From NCBI GenBank assembly GCA_913055635.1, contig CAJXLK010000033.1:1-52945 (forward strand): a DNA stretch of 52,945 bases. The letters are read 5' to 3'. The position numbers were made by a program, and so were the translations under genes. The notes under the pieces are model-generated. The model saw only the letters and a program-made list of their open reading frames with translations. It had not been told where the DNA came from and did not search any database. Source of the stretch: an uncultured Bacteroidota bacterium (lineage in GTDB: Bacteria; Bacteroidota; Bacteroidia; Bacteroidales; UBA12077). This document shows, one piece after another, positions 42,620 through 51,369 of this stretch. How positions within the stretch are numbered: the first letter of the stretch is position 1; each line of letters begins with the position of its first letter.

Positions 42620-44323
42620 ATGCAACAACAAACCAATCAGCAAGGTAAACCCCGGGAGGAAGGTACCCCACAGGGAGATGCTCAGCAGGAGCAACCCCGA
42701 AAGGGCCTCAAAAAACATTTTGACATTCATCCGCCGGTTTTTTGGCCGGCCACCATCCTGCTAATCCTTTTTATCGGTGTTACCCTGTGGGTGGGTGCTC
42801 CGATGGGCAAGGTCTTCAGCAACATCCAGAATTGGATCTCGAGCCATTTTGGCTGGTTCCTGGTATTGGTGGTTAACTTTTACCTGTTGCTGGCTTTGTA
42901 TTTTGCTTTTTCCCGGTTTGGCAGCATCCGGCTGGGGGGCAGGAATGCCGTGCCTGAGTTTAGCCGCGGGGCCTGGTTCTCCATGCTTTTCAGTGCCGGT
43001 ATGGGCATAGGTATCCTCTTTTGGAGTGTGGCTGAACCCATCTTCCATTTGACCGATCCGCCCCTTGATATGGCCACCACACAGGCGCAGGCCCAGGAAG
43101 CCATGAAGACCACTTTCTTACATTGGGGCTTGCATGCCTGGGCCATCTATACCCTGGTCGGTTTGGCGCTGGCTTTTTTTTCCTTTAACCGCAATATGCC
43201 CCTTGCCTTTCGCTCGGTGTTCCATCCCCTGCTGGGGGATAAAGTCTACCGCTGGCCCGGTGATGTGATCGATGTGCTGGCTGTGCTGGCTACCCTCTTT
43301 GGCCTGGCTACCTCCCTGGGCCTGGGGGTTAAACAAGTTAGTGCCGGTCTGGCTCACCTGTTTCATTCACCCGATACCTTGAACACCCGGGTAATCCTGA
43401 TTGTGGCGATTACCGCTGCAGCTACCATCTCCGTCGTGCTTGGCCTGAACAAGGGAGTGAAAAAGCTCAGTGAGATGAACATCAACCTGGGGGCGATCCT
43501 GTTGGTTTTTATCCTGATACTGGGCCCCACCCTGTTCATCCTGGATTCATATGTCGAAAACCTGGGCATTTACCTGAATGATTTCTTTCAAAAAAGCTTC
43601 TGGACCGAGAGTTATCAGTCCAGCGACTGGCAGAATCAGTGGACCATCTTCTACTGGTCGTGGTGGATATCGTGGTCGCCCTTTGTGGGCATGTTCATTG
43701 CCAGGATTAGCCGTGGACGGACCGTTCAGGAATATGTGCTGAGTGTTTTGATTGTACCCACATTGCTGACTTTTTTCTGGATCACCGCTTTCGGGGGTTC
43801 GGCCCTGTGGCTGGAAATGCAGGAGGCTGCAGGTATCGCTGCAGATATCAAGCAAAATGTGGCCACTTCCATCTATTATCTCTTTGAGCAATTTCCCCTG
43901 GCCGAGGTTACTAATTTTGCTGCTATTGTTTTGGTTATCAGCTTTTTTGTAACCTCCAGCGATTCGGGTTCCCTGGTGGTCGATGCCTTCACTTCAGGGG
44001 GTAAGTTGCGTTCACCCGTCACCCAGCGGGTTTTTTGGGCTTCCATGGAAGGAGCTGTAGCGGCCATTCTGTTGGTAGGGGGAGGACTCAACGCCCTGCA
44101 AACCGCAGCCATTACCACAGGACTGCCTTTTGCCATTATATTGATCATAATGGGGGTTAGCCTGCGAAAAGGCCTGAAGAGTGAGAAAGAGAAAGAAGAG
44201 CTGCGCAGGAAGGCCAAAGAACGCGAATCGTATAAGGACCTGGTCCAGGATCTGATCGAAAAGGACCGCAACAATCGCCGAAAGAATGGGGAAAAACGGG
44301 ACAATGACCAAGAAAACCGATGA
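42620..44323 (+). CDS. BCCT family osmolyte transporter
   Basis: The 567-residue inner-membrane protein has twelve expected helices. The glycine motif SAGMGIGILFWSVAEP matches the sodium-coupled GxGxG segment of BetP-type carriers. The tryptophan-rich helix 8 (FYWSWWISWSPFVGMFIAR) forms the cation-binding box. The ends are hydrophilic: Q/G-rich at the N-terminus, K/E/R-rich helical at the C-terminus, as in osmosensing carriers. It should import betaine, choline, carnitine or a similar zwitterion. The stop codon is three bases before the universal stress gene. Confidence 0.93.
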   Translation: MQQQTNQQGKPREEGTPQGDAQQEQPRKGLKKHFDIHPPVFWPATILLILFIGVTLWVGAPMGKVFSNIQNWISSHFGWFLVLVVNFYLLLALYFAFSRFGSIRLGGRNAVPEFSRGAWFSMLFSAGMGIGILFWSVAEPIFHLTDPPLDMATTQAQAQEAMKTTFLHWGLHAWAIYTLVGLALAFFSFNRNMPLAFRSVFHPLLGDKVYRWPGDVIDVLAVLATLFGLATSLGLGVKQVSAGLAHLFHSPDTLNTRVILIVAITAAATISVVLGLNKGVKKLSEMNINLGAILLVFILILGPTLFILDSYVENLGIYLNDFFQKSFWTESYQSSDWQNQWTIFYWSWWISWSPFVGMFIARISRGRTVQEYVLSVLIVPTLLTFFWITAFGGSALWLEMQEAAGIAADIKQNVATSIYYLFEQFPLAEVTNFAAIVLVISFFVTSSDSGSLVVDAFTSGGKLRSPVTQRVFWASMEGAVAAILLVGGGLNALQTAAITTGLPFAIILIIMGVSLRKGLKSEKEKEELRRKAKERESYKDLVQDLIEKDRNNRRKNGEKRDNDQENR

Positions 44324-44326
44324 ACC

Positions 44327-45229
44327 ATGAATACCATCAAACAACTCAATACCCTGCTGGTTTGCCTCGATCTGACCGAGATCGATGAACACCTCATACA
44401 ATACGCTTCTTTTCTCAGTGAAGCCCTCGATACCGAACGGGTGATCTTTTTACATGCCATTCAGGCCTATGATCTTCCCGATAAAAAAAGCAAGAAGTAC
44501 CCGGGCCTGCAATCGACCCTGAGTCAAACCATCCGCAAGGAGATCACCAATGCCGTCTCGGAGCGTTTCCGCAGAGGCACCAAAACCGAAGTGATCACCA
44601 AAATCGAGGATGAGGATGCCGCCGAGCTCATCATTGATTTCACCCGGAAGGAGGAGGTGGATCTTACCCTGATTGGTCAGAAGTTTGGCGAGGACCGGGC
44701 CGGACGCTACGGACAAAAGATTGCTACCCAGGTGCAAAGCGACCTGTTGTTTGTCCCCGAAAACCCGGATTACTCCCTCAATAAGATCCTTTGTGCCATT
44801 GACTTCTCCCGCCAGTCAGAAAGAGCCTTCACAAGAGCCCTCGACATCCAAAAGGCCACCGGTGCCAAACTTACCTGCTATTATATCTACGATACCAGCA
44901 AGAGTTACTTCCCCGCTACCACCCTGCGTTCTTCTTCCGCCCTGGAGAAAAACATGGAGAAGAAATACCGGAAGTTCCTCAAAAAATTTGACCTGACCCC
45001 TGACCAGGTGCCCTGTCATTTTGAGCTGAACGACCAGATCAGGGGGCATGCTGAACGCATCAACCGCCAGGCCGAAGCCGAGCAAGCTCACTTGCTGGTC
45101 ATTGGGTGCAGGGGGCAAACCTCGAAGGTGACCAGCTTGCTGGGGAATGTCACCGAAAACATCCGCCGCATGGATATGGACATGCCGGTGATGATCATGA
45201 AGAATCTGAAAACGAACCCCAAGGGCTAA
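44327..45229 (+). CDS. Tandem universal stress protein (UspA x2)
   Basis: The 300-residue protein carries two Usp domains (about 8-145 and 150-300). The second has a nucleotide-binding-like motif, GCRGQTSKVTSLLGNV, close to G-x2-G-x9-G-(S/T) but with asparagine in the last place. The first domain has the analogous IGQKFGEDRAGRYGQ, a more degenerate form. It is three bases behind the BCCT gene. In Halomonas, TeaD, a Usp protein next to an ectoine transporter, regulates uptake; a similar role is inferred here. It converges with dnaG, two bases apart. Confidence 0.9.
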   Translation: MNTIKQLNTLLVCLDLTEIDEHLIQYASFLSEALDTERVIFLHAIQAYDLPDKKSKKYPGLQSTLSQTIRKEITNAVSERFRRGTKTEVITKIEDEDAAELIIDFTRKEEVDLTLIGQKFGEDRAGRYGQKIATQVQSDLLFVPENPDYSLNKILCAIDFSRQSERAFTRALDIQKATGAKLTCYYIYDTSKSYFPATTLRSSSALEKNMEKKYRKFLKKFDLTPDQVPCHFELNDQIRGHAERINRQAEAEQAHLLVIGCRGQTSKVTSLLGNVTENIRRMDMDMPVMIMKNLKTNPKG

Positions 45230-45231
45230 AC

Positions 45232-47190
45232 CTACCTGAAAACCACCCAGCCCCGGTCTTTGGAAATGGAATTGATGGCTGCAGTGATGGCCTGATATTC
45301 TTGTTGCATTTTCATGATTTGCCCGGCGTCATGGCCGGCCTGCTGCGCCTGCTGAATCTCCCTTACCTTGTCCTTCTGGGCCTTCTCCAGAATCTTCCGC
45401 TTATAGGCAATAATGGCTTCGGGCACCAGCATCTTGAGTTTCATCTCTTCCGGTTCGGTATGGATCCCGCTTTTTTTCCTGAAAAATTCACTCAACTCAT
45501 ATCCCGGGCTTAACACGTCGGCTGCCAGAGAGCTGATATCCCCATCGCTGTGATAAATGAAATGGTTGGTGGTCGGGTGACTGCCTTTGTTTAATATTTC
45601 AAGGTATTCTTCGAATATCTTTTTGTATATCAGATTCTTAAACTCCAGCTCATCGTTCAGGATCTCTTTGATAATGTACTGGGCCACCGTCAGGGTCTTG
45701 GCTTCTTCATATTTGTCCTCCTTATAGGTGTAGAGCTCTTTTTCGCCATACTGGAGCAGCAGACGAATGATTTCCTTCTCCTGGGTTTCCGAGTAGACCT
45801 GTTCGATAAAGGAGGGCAGGGAGGTCAGGTTCTGGTTGTTTTTCTCCTCCTTTTCCTGGTGCTGCTGATTCCTCCGGTATTTCTGGCGGGCCCTTTTGCT
45901 TCGGATTTTGTTGGTCTCCTGGTAGAGCACCTTTTCATCCATGTCCAGCATGCCGCTGCAGTTTTTGATGTAAACCGAGCGCATGATGCCATCGGGGATC
46001 ACCGAGATCGAGCGGACAATGTCGGTGATCAGGCTGGCCTTCTTGACCGGGTCATTTTCTGCTTCCTTTGAGAGCAGGCGGGTCTTGAAATGGATGAAAT
46101 CCTGTTCGTTTTCATCGATATAGTTTTCAAATGCAGAAGCACTGCGGTTTTGGGCAAAAGAGTCGGGATCTTCCCCTTCGGGCAGGGGCAGCACCTTTAC
46201 ATTCATCCCCTGCTCCAGAATCAAATCGATGCTCCTGAGCGAGGCTTTGATCCCGGCGGTATCCCCATCAAAAATGACCGTCATGTTGGGGGTGAACCGC
46301 TTGACCAGCCTGACCTGGTTTTCAGTCAATGAAGTGCCCGAGGCCGCTACCACGTTTTCAATGCCCGACTGGTGCAGGGCAATCACATCGGTATAGCCCT
46401 CTACCAGGTAACATTTATCGTTTTTGGTAATGGCCCGCTTGGCCTGATAAATGCCGTAAAGGATGTTGCTTTTGTGATAGATCTCTGTTTCAGGGGAATT
46501 CAGGTATTTGGCCTTATCATCCTTCTTAAGGCTCCTCCCACCAAAACCCAGTACATTGCCCGATAAACTGCGGATGGGAAACATGATCCGCCCGCGAAAC
46601 CTGTCATACCGCTTGTTTTCCTTGCTGATGGTCAAACCCGCTTTTTCCAGGTACTCCTGCTTGTACCCCTCCTTCAGGGCTGTTTGGGTGAACCCTTCCC
46701 ACTGGTCCAGGCTGTAGCCCAGCTCGAAGCGCTCAATCATATCATCGCGGATCCCCCGTTCCTTCAAATAGCTCATCCCTACATTCTGGCCCTCCTGATG
46801 ATGATAAAGGTTGTGGATGTAATGATGCTTGGCAAATTGGGTCACGATCAAAAGGCTGTCGCGCGTGTTCCGCTCCTTAAGCTCCTCGGCCGATAACTCC
46901 CTTTCACGGATCTCAATGTTGTACTTGTTGGCCAGGTATTTTAAGGCCTCCGGGTAGCTGAGGTGCTCGTGCTCCATGATGAAGTTGATCGCATTCCCCC
47001 CCTTGCCGCAGCCAAAACACTTGAATATCCCTTTCGAGGGGTTCACCGTGAATGAGGGGGTCTTTTCATTATGGAACGGACACAGCCCCAAATAATTCGC
47101 CCCCCGTTTCTTGAGGTTGACAAAATCACCAATCACATCGGTGATCTCGGCTGCCTGGATGATCCTTTCGGTGGTTTCCCGGTCAATCAT
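45232..47190 (-). CDS. dnaG: DNA primase
   Basis: The 652-residue primase makes RNA primers for replication. The zinc finger is C37-H40-C58-C61 (CPFHNEKTPSF, then CFGCGKGG). The catalytic core shows FRGRIMFPIRSLSGNVLGFGG and the TOPRIM block EGYTDVIALHQSGIENVV, with FDGDTAGIKA after it. The C-terminal ~200 residues are helical, as expected for the helicase-binding domain. The ATG at 47190 gives the standard N-terminus. Monocistronic, convergent with the Usp gene. Confidence 0.96.
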   Translation of the reverse strand: MIDRETTERIIQAAEITDVIGDFVNLKKRGANYLGLCPFHNEKTPSFTVNPSKGIFKCFGCGKGGNAINFIMEHEHLSYPEALKYLANKYNIEIRERELSAEELKERNTRDSLLIVTQFAKHHYIHNLYHHQEGQNVGMSYLKERGIRDDMIERFELGYSLDQWEGFTQTALKEGYKQEYLEKAGLTISKENKRYDRFRGRIMFPIRSLSGNVLGFGGRSLKKDDKAKYLNSPETEIYHKSNILYGIYQAKRAITKNDKCYLVEGYTDVIALHQSGIENVVAASGTSLTENQVRLVKRFTPNMTVIFDGDTAGIKASLRSIDLILEQGMNVKVLPLPEGEDPDSFAQNRSASAFENYIDENEQDFIHFKTRLLSKEAENDPVKKASLITDIVRSISVIPDGIMRSVYIKNCSGMLDMDEKVLYQETNKIRSKRARQKYRRNQQHQEKEEKNNQNLTSLPSFIEQVYSETQEKEIIRLLLQYGEKELYTYKEDKYEEAKTLTVAQYIIKEILNDELEFKNLIYKKIFEEYLEILNKGSHPTTNHFIYHSDGDISSLAADVLSPGYELSEFFRKKSGIHTEPEEMKLKMLVPEAIIAYKRKILEKAQKDKVREIQQAQQAGHDAGQIMKMQQEYQAITAAINSISKDRGWVVFR

Positions 47191-47432
47191 TTTGTGCCCT
47201 GTTGTTGATTATCAGTGTTAAAACAATTTCTTTATCCCTTGCTAAATTAAGAAAAATAAGGTTGCAGTATCCTGCCTGAGGGAATAGTTTAACGGGTTTT
47301 ATCCGGGCGGAATTTTTTTTCCACTGTATTTTCTTTATTAACTTTAGGGTTTATTTTCGTTTTTCCAGGCAAAAAGAATAAGGCCAATAATCAGTCGTTA
47401 AAAAAGGAAATCTTGAAAAAAGTACCCTTGAT

Positions 47433-48059
47433 ATGGAAAAGATAAAATTACCAGGAAGCCATTTAAGTGAGAAATTGAGTTTGAATGAAGCCTTGAAGAA
47501 GCGCATCTCGTGCCGCAATTTTTCGCCAAAGAGCATATTGATGAGCCAACTTTCCAGCATTTTATGGGCTGGACAGGGTGTGATTTCCCAGAAATATGAT
47601 CAGCGGCGCACGGCCCCGTCAGCGGGCTCCACTTTTCCCCTGGAATTGATGGTAGCTGTTCGAAAAGAGGGGGTTGATGAGCTTGAGGCGGGCCTCTATC
47701 AGTATGTATCGGCCGACCATGGTTTGAAGCGAATAGGAGAAACTGATATAGCCCGGGATATATCAGCAGCCTGTTTCAATCAGGAATTTCTGAAACATGC
47801 CGCTGTTACGGTGCTGATTGCTTCAAATAATGAGCGTACCACTCGGATGTATGCTGAGCGGGGCGAGCGGTATGTCTATATGGAATCGGGGGCTGTGATG
47901 CAAAACATAGCCCTGGAATCCGTTGAACTGGGGTTGGGTACGGTGATCGTTGGGGCTTTTGATGATGAGGCCATTGCCGGACTTTTCGGCCTGGAGACGC
48001 TCAGGCCCCTGGCCCTGATGCCTGTGGGGTATCCCAAAGACAAAGCGTTTTACGTATAG
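47433..48059 (+). CDS. SagB-like nitroreductase-family flavoprotein
   Basis: The 208-residue protein has the RISCRNFSPKSI start and the TAPSAGSTFPLELMVA block of the SagB/ThcOx-type branch of the nitroreductase fold. MESGAVMQNIALESVELGLG follows. Such domains catalyse azoline oxidation in some peptide pathways, but there is no cyclodehydratase (YcaO) gene or precursor peptide nearby, so a general oxidoreductase is more likely. Divergent from dnaG; 33 bp ahead of the SAM hydrolase gene. Confidence 0.88.
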   Translation: MEKIKLPGSHLSEKLSLNEALKKRISCRNFSPKSILMSQLSSILWAGQGVISQKYDQRRTAPSAGSTFPLELMVAVRKEGVDELEAGLYQYVSADHGLKRIGETDIARDISAACFNQEFLKHAAVTVLIASNNERTTRMYAERGERYVYMESGAVMQNIALESVELGLGTVIVGAFDDEAIAGLFGLETLRPLALMPVGYPKDKAFYV

Positions 48060-48092
48060 CAGCGGCACAAAGACGATTAAAAATGCAGCCTT

Positions 48093-48899
48093 ATGATGAA
48101 AACTGCCGGGGCTTACCCGGTGATTACCCTGACTACGGATTTTGGTCTGCGGGATGAATATGTGGGCCTGATGAAAGGAGTCATTCACGGGATCAATCCG
48201 GTGGCCCCCGTGATTGATCTGACCCATTATATCCCCCCGCAGGATGTGCTCTGGACGGCCCATCTGATCTACTATTCATTCAGCTATTTCCCCTCCGGCT
48301 CTGTTCATGTGGTGGTCGTGGATCCCGGGGTGGGCAGCAGCCGGAAAATTATGCTGGTCAAGGCCGCCGGTCATTACTTCCTGGTCCCCGACAATGGATT
48401 GATGACCAAGGTCGTAGCAGCCTACGGAGCGGATGAAATATGGTCCATCAATAATGCCCGCTATTTCCTGGACAACATCAGCAGTACTTTTCATGGCCGG
48501 GATATCTTTGCCCCGGTGGCGGCCTATTTGAGTACAGGGGTTGAACCCATGGTGCTGGGTATAAGGGAGACGGAACTTTACACCCTTGATATTCCCGAAC
48601 CTGACTTTACCGGCAAAGCCATTCAGGGCGCGGTCATTCACGTTGACCAGTTTGGCAATTTGATTACCAATATTGAGCGGGAACAGTTACGAAGGCTTTC
48701 CGTGCGATACCCTGAACTGATCATTGAGATCGGGGCTCATCAGCTCACCGGCATTGCCAAGTCCTATCTGAAGGTGGATAAACATCAGGTGGTGGCTACG
48801 ATCGGATCAAAAGGCTTGCTTGAAATTTCTGTAAATCAGGGCAATGCTGCTGAGCAGCTGGGCTTTGACAAAGGTGAACCCGTTCAGGTTCATAATTAG
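48093..48899 (+). CDS. SAM hydroxide adenosyltransferase (DUF62 family)
   Basis: The 268-residue protein is related to fluorinase and chlorinase but carries the aspartate-arginine-histidine set of the hydroxide-using enzymes: D77 and R84 in VDPGVGSSRK, and H134 in STFHGRDIFAP. Other signatures are TLTTDFGLRDEYVGLMKG and HVDQFGNLITNI. It should cleave S-adenosylmethionine to adenosine and methionine. No halide-specific site is evident. It is translated from ATGATG at 48093, and both starts are possible. Confidence 0.9.
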   Translation: MMKTAGAYPVITLTTDFGLRDEYVGLMKGVIHGINPVAPVIDLTHYIPPQDVLWTAHLIYYSFSYFPSGSVHVVVVDPGVGSSRKIMLVKAAGHYFLVPDNGLMTKVVAAYGADEIWSINNARYFLDNISSTFHGRDIFAPVAAYLSTGVEPMVLGIRETELYTLDIPEPDFTGKAIQGAVIHVDQFGNLITNIEREQLRRLSVRYPELIIEIGAHQLTGIAKSYLKVDKHQVVATIGSKGLLEISVNQGNAAEQLGFDKGEPVQVHN

Positions 48900-49139
48900 G
48901 TGATCTCTTCTTTTTCTGCCCTGTTTATTTCCCGGGGCTCATTTCTTTGCTATTATTTCTCCGGGTATGAACTTCCCCGTTCCATTTTCAGGTATGTATC
49001 TCACCGGTTTACGGGGGTCTTTGAAATATGTTTGTTTAGGGATATGCTTCCCCCGGGTGTTTGATTTTGGGATATATGCTTGCCGGTGCATGCTTTGCAT
49101 TCCGGGAGGATAACCTGTCCGATTTTCCTTGCCCTGGGG

Positions 49140-50393
49140 TTAATCCACGGTGATTTTGGGTCGTATCTTTTCCAGGGTTTTGGGACCGATGCCTTTCACC
49201 TGATCAATCGCATCGATGCTTTCAAAGGGACGGGCCCGAATGAGGCGCGCGGAGAGCACTTCCCCGATTCCCGGCAGTGACTTGAGTTGCTGGCGGGAGG
49301 CGTGATTGATGTTCATATCCCCGCCGGAGGATTTCTCCTGTGTATCGTAATGGATGCCCGGTAATCCAGCCGTGATGTAAGCTTCGATGCGCGAAAGGGT
49401 AACATCTCCAATGCCCCTGGCCCGGGTCAAATCTTCTGTGCTGCTATAAGGACGGGCTTTGATAATCGCCTTTGCCTTGGCCGGACCAATGCCATAGAGG
49501 CGATCCAGCTGGCTGGCCGAAGCTGTATTGATGTTGATCTTGTTGTTGGAGTTGGTATAATATTCCTGTTGATTGTCCTGTTGATGGGTTGGGGAGGAAG
49601 AGACATCAAAATCCCACTGATGGACTTGCCGGCGGTTTTCCAGCTTCTTTTCTTTTGAGGGTGGCATTTCATGGAAAAAGTCAATGCCGGTGCTGGCTTC
49701 AACCCGGTCGATTGTTACCGTGTAAGCTTTAAGGGGCTTTTGGGCCCGCTCGTTTTCCATCACAAAGGCCAGGGCTTTCATGGGAGGCTGCTGATCCAGG
49801 AGGATTTTGTAAAAGGCCCCCGGAACGGTCACATCATTGGGCCCGATTTCGTCTTGTTGATTCTCCAGGATACCGCCAGTCACCACATAAAGCGGTCCGT
49901 TTTCAATGGCCCAGGCGCGCACCTGGGCCTCAAGTTCACGCCAGCCGCCCCGGTTGAAAGAGGCCTCCTGAGGGGCCATATTGGACAGGTAAAAACTCTG
50001 GCTTATGGCCGTGTGGGAGAAAGACATATCACCGGCCGGGGCCAGATGCCCCCGGTCATATCCGGACCCCCTGAAATCGGAAAGGGCCGGCGAGCCGTTG
50101 GGTACCCCCGGATCCCGCCGAAAATCATCGGTGCGCTCCAGCTCACCCCCTGCCTCCCGGGGGGTGAGTTCATAGGCTACCCATTCTGCCTGCTCGTGCT
50201 TTTCCGAATAAGAAAGGGCATAGTGCTCATGACGTACCACCGTGCCCGTGGTCGAGGTGGGCAGATGAGCCATGTCCTGGCCCATCAGCTCAACTGGCAA
50301 AAGCAAGATCAGTGCCCATACCAGCTGCCGGCCAGTATGACCTGTCGCTTTTTGAAATTTGATAGCTGTTGTTTGGATCCTTTTTACCTGCAT
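49140..50393 (-). CDS. Secreted NUC1 nuclease fused to ComEA-like HhH repeats
   Basis: The protein (417 residues from the ATG at 50393; 431 from a TTG at 50435) has a signal peptide (WALILLLPVELMGQ). A DNA/RNA non-specific endonuclease domain follows at about 55-260, with the catalytic DRGH in GYDRGHLAPAGDM (H116), and YLSNMAPQEASFNRGGW after it. Two ComEA-like units follow, each with two helix-hairpin-helix motifs: NINTASASQLDRLYGIGPAK with GIGDVTL, and MNINHASRQQLKSLPGIGEV with VKGIGPKTLE. It should cleave DNA outside the cytoplasm while binding it through the HhH units. A role in DNA uptake or in nutrient scavenging is inferred. Monocistronic. Confidence 0.9.
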   Translation of the reverse strand: MQVKRIQTTAIKFQKATGHTGRQLVWALILLLPVELMGQDMAHLPTSTTGTVVRHEHYALSYSEKHEQAEWVAYELTPREAGGELERTDDFRRDPGVPNGSPALSDFRGSGYDRGHLAPAGDMSFSHTAISQSFYLSNMAPQEASFNRGGWRELEAQVRAWAIENGPLYVVTGGILENQQDEIGPNDVTVPGAFYKILLDQQPPMKALAFVMENERAQKPLKAYTVTIDRVEASTGIDFFHEMPPSKEKKLENRRQVHQWDFDVSSSPTHQQDNQQEYYTNSNNKININTASASQLDRLYGIGPAKAKAIIKARPYSSTEDLTRARGIGDVTLSRIEAYITAGLPGIHYDTQEKSSGGDMNINHASRQQLKSLPGIGEVLSARLIRARPFESIDAIDQVKGIGPKTLEKIRPKITVD

Positions 50394-50556
50394 GATTGGC
50401 AGAAGATTTATTTTGTTTTTTTTCTGTATCCCCAAAAGTATAAAAAATCACCTGTTTGCTGAAGAGATCATTTTTCTACTGAGGCTGTGGTGCTTTACTC
50501 GAATGTTATTTTTTCATAACTTGATGAATCATGTTTAACCTTAAATTTTTCAGCAA

Positions 50557-51243
50557 ATGGCAAAAGAAGGATTTAATCTGGGCCGGCTTTATCAGGATTC
50601 AAAGCAGGCTTTAATGCGCCCCCGGGAATATTTTTCAACCATGTCCATTGAAGGGGGGCTGGGCGAGCCTATTCTTAAGGCGCTGGTTTATGGGATCATT
50701 TCAGGTGTTTTTGTACTTATCTGGAGCCTGTTGAATGTTACAGGAGTTGCCGGGGGGTTGCTTGGAGGAACCATCGGTGCGCTGGGTTTTTTCTGGACCA
50801 TTTTCGGGGCCGTCATTGGGGTTTTCATTGGTGCGGTGCTGGTTTTGATTGTTTCTGCCATATGTGGGGGCAATAGTGAATTTGAGCCCAATATGAGGGT
50901 GGCCGCTGCCATTATGGTGTTGATGCCCATCAATGCTTTTTTGGGCTTTTTCAATGGCATCAATTTCGCTTTGGGGTCGGTGGTATCGCTGGCCGTTAAT
51001 CTTTATGCGATTTATATGCTTTATTTAGCAGTCAGGGGTGTTTTAAGTGCCAAAGAGCAGCCGGCACGAATCGTTTCCTATGTTCTGAGCGGGGTACTGG
51101 TGCTGTTTTTAATCATCGGCCTGGCCACCCGCTCGGCCGTTAAGAGGGTAACCCGGTGGGATCAGGAAAAGGTGGAGAAGATGATGAATGATTTGGAGCA
51201 AGATCTGGATGAAGCCCAGAAGGCGGAAGGGGAAGAAGATTAA
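50557..51243 (+). CDS. Yip1-domain membrane protein
   Basis: The 228-residue protein has five predicted membrane helices in the Yip1 arrangement. The start is LYQDSKQALMRPREYFSTM, a family hallmark, with a glycine-rich helix (VAGGLLGGTIGALGFFW) after it. The C-terminal 45 residues are acidic and helical (DLEQDLDEAQKAEGEED). Function unknown in bacteria. Divergent from the nuclease gene and convergent with the SUMF1 gene. Confidence 0.88.
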   Translation: MAKEGFNLGRLYQDSKQALMRPREYFSTMSIEGGLGEPILKALVYGIISGVFVLIWSLLNVTGVAGGLLGGTIGALGFFWTIFGAVIGVFIGAVLVLIVSAICGGNSEFEPNMRVAAAIMVLMPINAFLGFFNGINFALGSVVSLAVNLYAIYMLYLAVRGVLSAKEQPARIVSYVLSGVLVLFLIIGLATRSAVKRVTRWDQEKVEKMMNDLEQDLDEAQKAEGEED

Positions 51244-51369
51244 AATTTATCTGTCTTTTAAGGGAAGATGACACCCTCAGCCCCTGAACCAGATGCTGTT
51301 GGGGGCAGTGGACGGGCTAAGCCCGGGTATGATTGCTTTTGAGGCATTTTATCCCGGGCCGCCAGGGGG

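Noticed and set aside
47433-48059. Azoline peptide (RiPP) cluster suggested by the SagB-like protein
   Set aside because: No YcaO cyclodehydratase, precursor peptide or exporter lies within the window.
48093-48899. Fluorinase/chlorinase
   Set aside because: The aspartate-arginine-histidine set of the hydroxide-using DUF62 enzymes is intact and no halide-site loop is seen.
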